This document shows positions 4,354 through 6,883 of a DNA stretch of 6,883 nucleotides, piece after piece. Under the pieces are notes generated by a model, which was given only the letters and a program-made list of their open reading frames with translations, did no database searches and was not told the origin of the DNA. Positions within the stretch are counted from its first letter, which is position 1. Every line of letters starts with the position of its first letter. Source of the DNA: Candidatus Sericytochromatia bacterium (GTDB lineage Bacteria; Cyanobacteriota; Sericytochromatia; UBA7694; JACMQJ01). Made by a program: the position numbers and the translations under genes. The stretch covers positions 1-6,883 of the forward strand of contig JACMQJ010000213.1 of the NCBI GenBank assembly GCA_014377055.1, given 5' to 3'.

Positions 4354-6384
4354 GTGCCTAATGTATTTGCTTTAAAAATTTTTGAACAACATGTTCTTAC
4401 AAACTACTGTAAGAATAAAAAATTTAAACTCTTAAGGGTTTTAGCTACAGGTTCTTTATTCACATTTGTGACAGCCTGTCCTACTGCACTCCAGCTACCA
4501 AGCACTATTATCAGCCCTTCTGCTTCGCCTAGTGCCGTTATTAGCCCTTCTGCTTCGCCTAGTGCCGTTATTAGTCCTTCTGCTTCGCCTAGTGCTGTTA
4601 TTAGTCCTTCTGATTCGCCTAGTGCCGTTATTAGCCCTTCTGCTTCGCCTAGTGTTTCCATAGTAACAGGATCAACTGGAAGCACAGGATCAACTGGAAG
4701 CACAGGATCAACTGGAAGCACAGGTGGTTCTACTAACCCATTCCCTAATGTACATCCCAATCCCACCAGTGTAGTCATTACTTCTACCAACCCATCGGAT
4801 AAATCTACAGGTGTGGCAACTAACCAATCTATCACTGCGACTTTCAACAGGTCAATGGATTTTACAACATTTAACAGTAGCACTTATACTCTAACAGAAA
4901 CGAATAATGTAAATAATGTAGTTTATGGAGGTTTTACCTATGATTCACTTTCCAATACAGAAACTTTTAAGCCAACAAACCCTCTCACTCTCAAAGATAA
5001 TACTAAATATACAGCAACAGTAACTACTGGTGTCAAAGATAGTATAGGTAACCCACTTTCAAATAATACTGTATGGACTTTTACTACTGGTACCCAAAAT
5101 CCTGTAGTTAGTTCTACTAACCCATCTGATACATCTCAAAATGTCGCAATTAACCAATCTGTCAGTGCAACTTTCAACAGGCCGATAGATTCGACAACAA
5201 TTAACATTAACACTTATACTCTAACATATCTTGATATTAATAGTTCAGCTGTTAAAGTTGATGGAGGTTTTACCTACGATTCACTTTCCAATACAGAAAC
5301 TTTTAATCCAACAAACTCTCTCAATCCTAGTACTACATATACAGCAACATTAACTACTGGTGTCAAGGATACTACAGGTAACCCACTTTCAAATGATAAG
5401 GTATGGACTTTTACTACTGGTACCAGCCTAAATCCTGCAGTTACTTCTACTAACCCACTAGATAAATCTACAGGTGTTGCAACTAACCAATCTATCACTG
5501 CTACTTTCAACAAGCCGATGGATCCGACAACAATTAACATTAACACTTATACTCTAACAGAAACGAATAATGTAAATAATGTAGTTAATGGAGATCTTAC
5601 CTATGATTCACTTTCCAATACAGAAACTTTTAAGCCAACAAAAAGTCTCACTATTAATACCAAATACACAGCAACAGTAACTACTGGTGTCAAGGATACT
5701 GCAGGTAACCCACTTGTAAATAACAAAGTATGGACTTTCACTACTGGTACCCAAAATCCTGTATTTCTTTCACAAACACTAAGTAGTTTTGCTATTCTTG
5801 CAGGTTCTACTGTAACCAGCACAGGTCCAAGTGTAGTTAATGGAGATCTAGGGCTAAGTCCAGGCTCTGCGATTGTTGGTTTTGCACCACAAGGCATAGG
5901 AATACTGAACGGAACTAGGCATATTAGTGATCAAATAGCAGCTACAGCAAAAAATGACTTGAATACTTCTTCTCATGATGCTGCCACTCGTGCAGGTGCA
6001 CCGATCAGCGTTACTGGAAATATAGGTGGTCAAACTCTTGCTCCTGGTTTGTATAACTCTCAAACATCGCTTGCTATTTCGTCTGGAGATCTCACTCTTG
6101 ATGCTAAAGGTGATTCTAATGCCGTCTGGGTCTTCCAAATGGGTTCAACTCTTACAGTAACATCTGGTCGTCAGGTTTTCTTGACTAATGGTGCAAAGGC
6201 AAATAATATCTTTTGGCAGGTAGGAAGTTCGGCTACTTTTGGTACAAACTCGTTTTTCAAAGGTAACGTTTTATCTGCTGTATCGATAACAATGCAAACT
6301 GGAGCTTCGTTAGAAGGAAGAGCATTGACTCAGAGTGGAGCGGTGTCGTTAGATTCATCTACGGTGACTAGGCCAGCTCCGTAA
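4354..6384 (+). CDS. Surface lipoprotein with Ser/Pro and Gly/Ser/Thr linkers, three Big_5 domains and a C-terminal DUF3494 (ice-binding-like) domain
   Basis: The 676-residue product begins at GTG. Residues 1-25 are an unusual extension before the hydrophobic signal core; residues 39-42 (VTAC) form a good lipobox, so Cys42 should be lipidated and the protein anchored outside the cytoplasm. Residues 54-101 are a tandem SPSASPSAVI linker and 106-123 a GST repeat. Three Ig-like Big_5 domains follow at about 140-246, 249-356 and 360-465, each starting near STNP and ending in VWTFTTG. Residues about 470-676 make a complete DUF3494 domain: LSSFAILAGSTVT, NGDLGLSPG, the helix QIAATAKNDLNTSSHDAATRA (about 526-546), LAPGLYNS, DSNAVWVFQMGSTL, NIFWQVGSSATFGTNS and GRALTQSGAVSL. 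DUF3494 members include ice-binding proteins and adhesins with a beta-solenoid fold; ice binding cannot be claimed here. A role in surface adhesion is inference. The gene is richer in G+C than its neighbours, monocistronic, and bracketed by inverted repeat elements, which suggests acquisition. Confidence 0.93.
   Translation: MPNVFALKIFEQHVLTNYCKNKKFKLLRVLATGSLFTFVTACPTALQLPSTIISPSASPSAVISPSASPSAVISPSASPSAVISPSDSPSAVISPSASPSVSIVTGSTGSTGSTGSTGSTGSTGGSTNPFPNVHPNPTSVVITSTNPSDKSTGVATNQSITATFNRSMDFTTFNSSTYTLTETNNVNNVVYGGFTYDSLSNTETFKPTNPLTLKDNTKYTATVTTGVKDSIGNPLSNNTVWTFTTGTQNPVVSSTNPSDTSQNVAINQSVSATFNRPIDSTTININTYTLTYLDINSSAVKVDGGFTYDSLSNTETFNPTNSLNPSTTYTATLTTGVKDTTGNPLSNDKVWTFTTGTSLNPAVTSTNPLDKSTGVATNQSITATFNKPMDPTTININTYTLTETNNVNNVVNGDLTYDSLSNTETFKPTKSLTINTKYTATVTTGVKDTAGNPLVNNKVWTFTTGTQNPVFLSQTLSSFAILAGSTVTSTGPSVVNGDLGLSPGSAIVGFAPQGIGILNGTRHISDQIAATAKNDLNTSSHDAATRAGAPISVTGNIGGQTLAPGLYNSQTSLAISSGDLTLDAKGDSNAVWVFQMGSTLTVTSGRQVFLTNGAKANNIFWQVGSSATFGTNSFFKGNVLSAVSITMQTGASLEGRALTQSGAVSLDSSTVTRPAP
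4513..4654 (+). repeat. 30-bp tandem repeat encoding the SPSASPSAVI linker
   Basis: Four full 30-bp units begin at 4513, 4543, 4573 and 4603, with a fifth 22-bp partial unit at 4633-4654. Each unit starts AGCCCTTCTGCTTCGCC, or AGT in some copies, and encodes ten residues. Units differ by only one or a few bases; the fourth has GAT for GCT (Ala to Asp). Unit length is a multiple of three, so gain or loss of units changes linker length without a frameshift. Confidence 0.93.
4669..4722 (+). repeat. 18-bp tandem repeat encoding the Gly-Ser-Thr linker
   Basis: Three identical copies of GGATCAACTGGAAGCACA, each encoding GSTGST. Each unit is itself two related 9-bp halves. The identity of the copies points to recent expansion. 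Confidence 0.93.
4771..5748 (+). repeat. Three tandem Big_5 domain repeats (about 320-330 bp each)
   Basis: Units at about 4771-5091, 5101-5421 and 5431-5748 encode three Ig-like domains. Stretches are identical at DNA level: 4881-4923 equals 5544-5586 (43 nt, units 1 and 3), and 5192-5226 equals 5525-5559 (35 nt, units 2 and 3). The third unit is therefore a mosaic of the other two. This shows recent duplication or gene conversion within the gene. Confidence 0.88.
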
Positions 6385-6399
6385 TCTAAAGGTATTTTA

Positions 6400-6438
6400 A
6401 AAATGGCTAGGGGGAAATCCCCTAGCCATTTTCATTTT
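6400..6438 (+). terminator. Rho-independent terminator of the surface lipoprotein gene
   Basis: A perfect 14-bp stem, AAAATGGCTAGGGG (6400-6413) with CCCCTAGCCATTTT (6419-6432), closes a 5-nt GAAAT loop. It starts 15 nt after the stop codon and is followed by a T-rich tract (6429-6432 and 6435-6438). The A run on the 5' side means it could also work on the minus strand. Confidence 0.9.
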
Positions 6439-6543
6439 ATACCCAAATAAAATTGGTTTGCAGTTTTTCGCTAAGAGGATTGAGACGTAGCTCAACCCGA
6501 ACAAAGTTTTAATTTTGCAAACCAATTTTGAACAAGTATAAAA
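6435..6543 (+). repeat. Right copy of the palindromic repeat element; 109-bp MITE-like unit
   Basis: The ends are inverted repeats: TTTTATAC (6435-6442) with GTATAAAA (6536-6543), then after a 6-nt mismatch the perfect 14-bp arms AAAATTGGTTTGCA (6449-6462) and TGCAAACCAATTTT (6516-6529). Inside lies a small hairpin, TTGAG (6480-6484) and CTCAA (6491-6495), with a 6-nt loop. The half at 6438-6496 matches the left element (4164-4222) in reverse complement. It follows directly after the terminator. It has no coding capacity, so any movement would depend on a transposase supplied elsewhere. Confidence 0.75.
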
Positions 6544-6831
6544 CAGTAAACATTAGAATAATCCAGATATTAATAACTTTATCACTACCTTCGGAATCCA
6601 AAAAATTACCATATAATATACTTCTTGCACATCCTAACTTTATGGCATATTTGGTTTAAGTCAAAATACTCTTTGTATCTCAGAGTGATATTATCATTAA
6701 TTCGGAAAGTTCAGCACAAGACTTAATTAAATCGCAGTACAATCAATAATCTCAAGATTATTGACAAATAATCATGGCTTATCTAAGGTTTATAATGTAA
6801 AAAATTAATTAATAATTACTTTAAAGATTTT
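6544..6831. other. AT-rich non-coding stretch
   Basis: No credible gene is seen on either strand: open stretches are short, lack good starts and SDs, and are interrupted by stops. The visible structure is the inverted-repeat cluster at 6743-6773 and a TATAAT at 6791-6796. A minus-strand open stretch from about 6654 to 6509 contains a membrane-like segment but no start, so it could be a gene remnant or chance. Confidence 0.6.
6743..6773. repeat. Overlapping inverted repeats with three alternating arms
   Basis: TCAATAATCT (6743-6752) and AGATTATTGA (6755-6764) form a perfect 10-bp dyad with a 2-nt centre. GATTATT (6756-6762) also pairs with AATAATC (6767-6773) across a 4-nt GACA loop. The middle arm can thus pair with either neighbour. 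A TTGACA hexamer (6761-6766) sits inside. An operator or a switchable RNA structure is possible; no regulator is identified. Confidence 0.4.
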
Positions 6832-6883
6832 TTATAATATTTCTTGGTCTTCATGGGTTTTATTAGCTTCATTTGTAGCTAAA
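6832..6883 (-). CDS. Possible C-terminal end of a minus-strand gene entering from the right edge
   Basis: Sixteen codons are open to the window edge and end in TAA at 6832-6834 (minus strand), giving LATNEANKTHEDQEIL. The polar, charged composition resembles a protein tail, but in AT-rich DNA such a short open stretch can be chance. No function can be given. Confidence 0.25.
   Translation of the reverse strand, partial: LATNEANKTHEDQEIL

Noticed and set aside
4513..4654. CRISPR array, because of regular 30-bp units
   Set aside because: The units are directly contiguous with no spacers, lie in frame within a protein-coding gene and encode a Ser/Pro linker. No cas genes are present.
4404..4883. 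Minus-strand open frame of 159 codons opposite the start of the surface lipoprotein gene, and similar ones at 5274-5546, 5601-5897 and 5854-6138
   Set aside because: They lie opposite a gene with clear domains, lack SDs, and their repeated residues are only the antisense of the tandem and Big_5 repeats.
6438..6543. Integron attC site: the element contains GCTCAAC (RYYYAAC-like) and, on the other strand, GTTGAGC (GTTRRRY-like)
   Set aside because: The two core sites are not at opposite ends of the element as attC requires; they are the same 7 bases read on both strands. No integrase gene or cassette array is present.
6509..6654. Minus-strand open stretch of about 47 codons with a membrane-like segment (VINIWIILMFTVLYLF)
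   Set aside because: It has no ATG or SD at a sensible position, its end lies inside the repeat element, and AT-rich DNA readily gives hydrophobic open stretches. It could be a gene remnant, but this is not supported enough to annotate.
6761..6796. TTGACA plus TATAAT as a standard promoter
   Set aside because: The spacer is 24 nt, far from 17, so the two hexamers cannot serve one sigma-70 promoter. No gene follows on the plus strand inside the window.

Overview
The window comes from a low-GC bacterium (sampled lines of cysS are about 23-27% G+C) using the standard genetic code. Two proteins with lipobox signal peptides show an exported lipoprotein pathway. The lineage cannot be fixed from sequence alone. 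The AT-rich housekeeping genes, the CysRS variant and the Ser/Pro-linker lipoprotein with Big_5 and ice-binding-like domains would fit an uncultured environmental lineage, for example a non-photosynthetic cyanobacterial relative or a candidate phylum. That placement is a guess.

Layout: the left part (1-1697, minus strand) is a compact cluster read leftward: a small uncharacterised lipoprotein, then RNase PH (rph), then a DnaJ-type co-chaperone that runs off the left edge and has only half of the usual zinc-binding region. A divergent AT-rich promoter region (1698-1893) separates it from a plus-strand pair: a PP2C-type Ser/Thr phosphatase (probable start at a TTG with a good ribosome binding site) and cysteinyl-tRNA synthetase (cysS), 23 nt apart.

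The right part (about 4130-6545) is different. One large gene encodes a predicted surface lipoprotein: a signal peptide with an N-terminal extension, low-complexity Ser/Pro and Gly/Ser/Thr linkers built from DNA tandem repeats, three Big_5 Ig-like domains, and a complete C-terminal DUF3494 (ice-binding-like) domain. It has its own promoter, a strong ribosome binding site and a strong terminator. Its base composition (about 42-45% G+C in sampled lines) is clearly higher than its neighbours. It is bracketed by two palindromic repeat elements in inverted orientation that share about 59 bp at about 85% identity. The right copy is a 109-bp MITE-like palindrome. This bracketed, compositionally distinct module is the most unusual thing in the window.

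The right end (6544-6883) is AT-rich and mostly non-coding, with an operator-like set of inverted repeats and possibly the last 16 codons of a minus-strand gene entering from the right edge. The housekeeping genes cover RNA processing, protein folding, dephosphorylation and tRNA charging. They share no evident pathway, and no Ser/Thr kinase partner for the phosphatase is present in the window.
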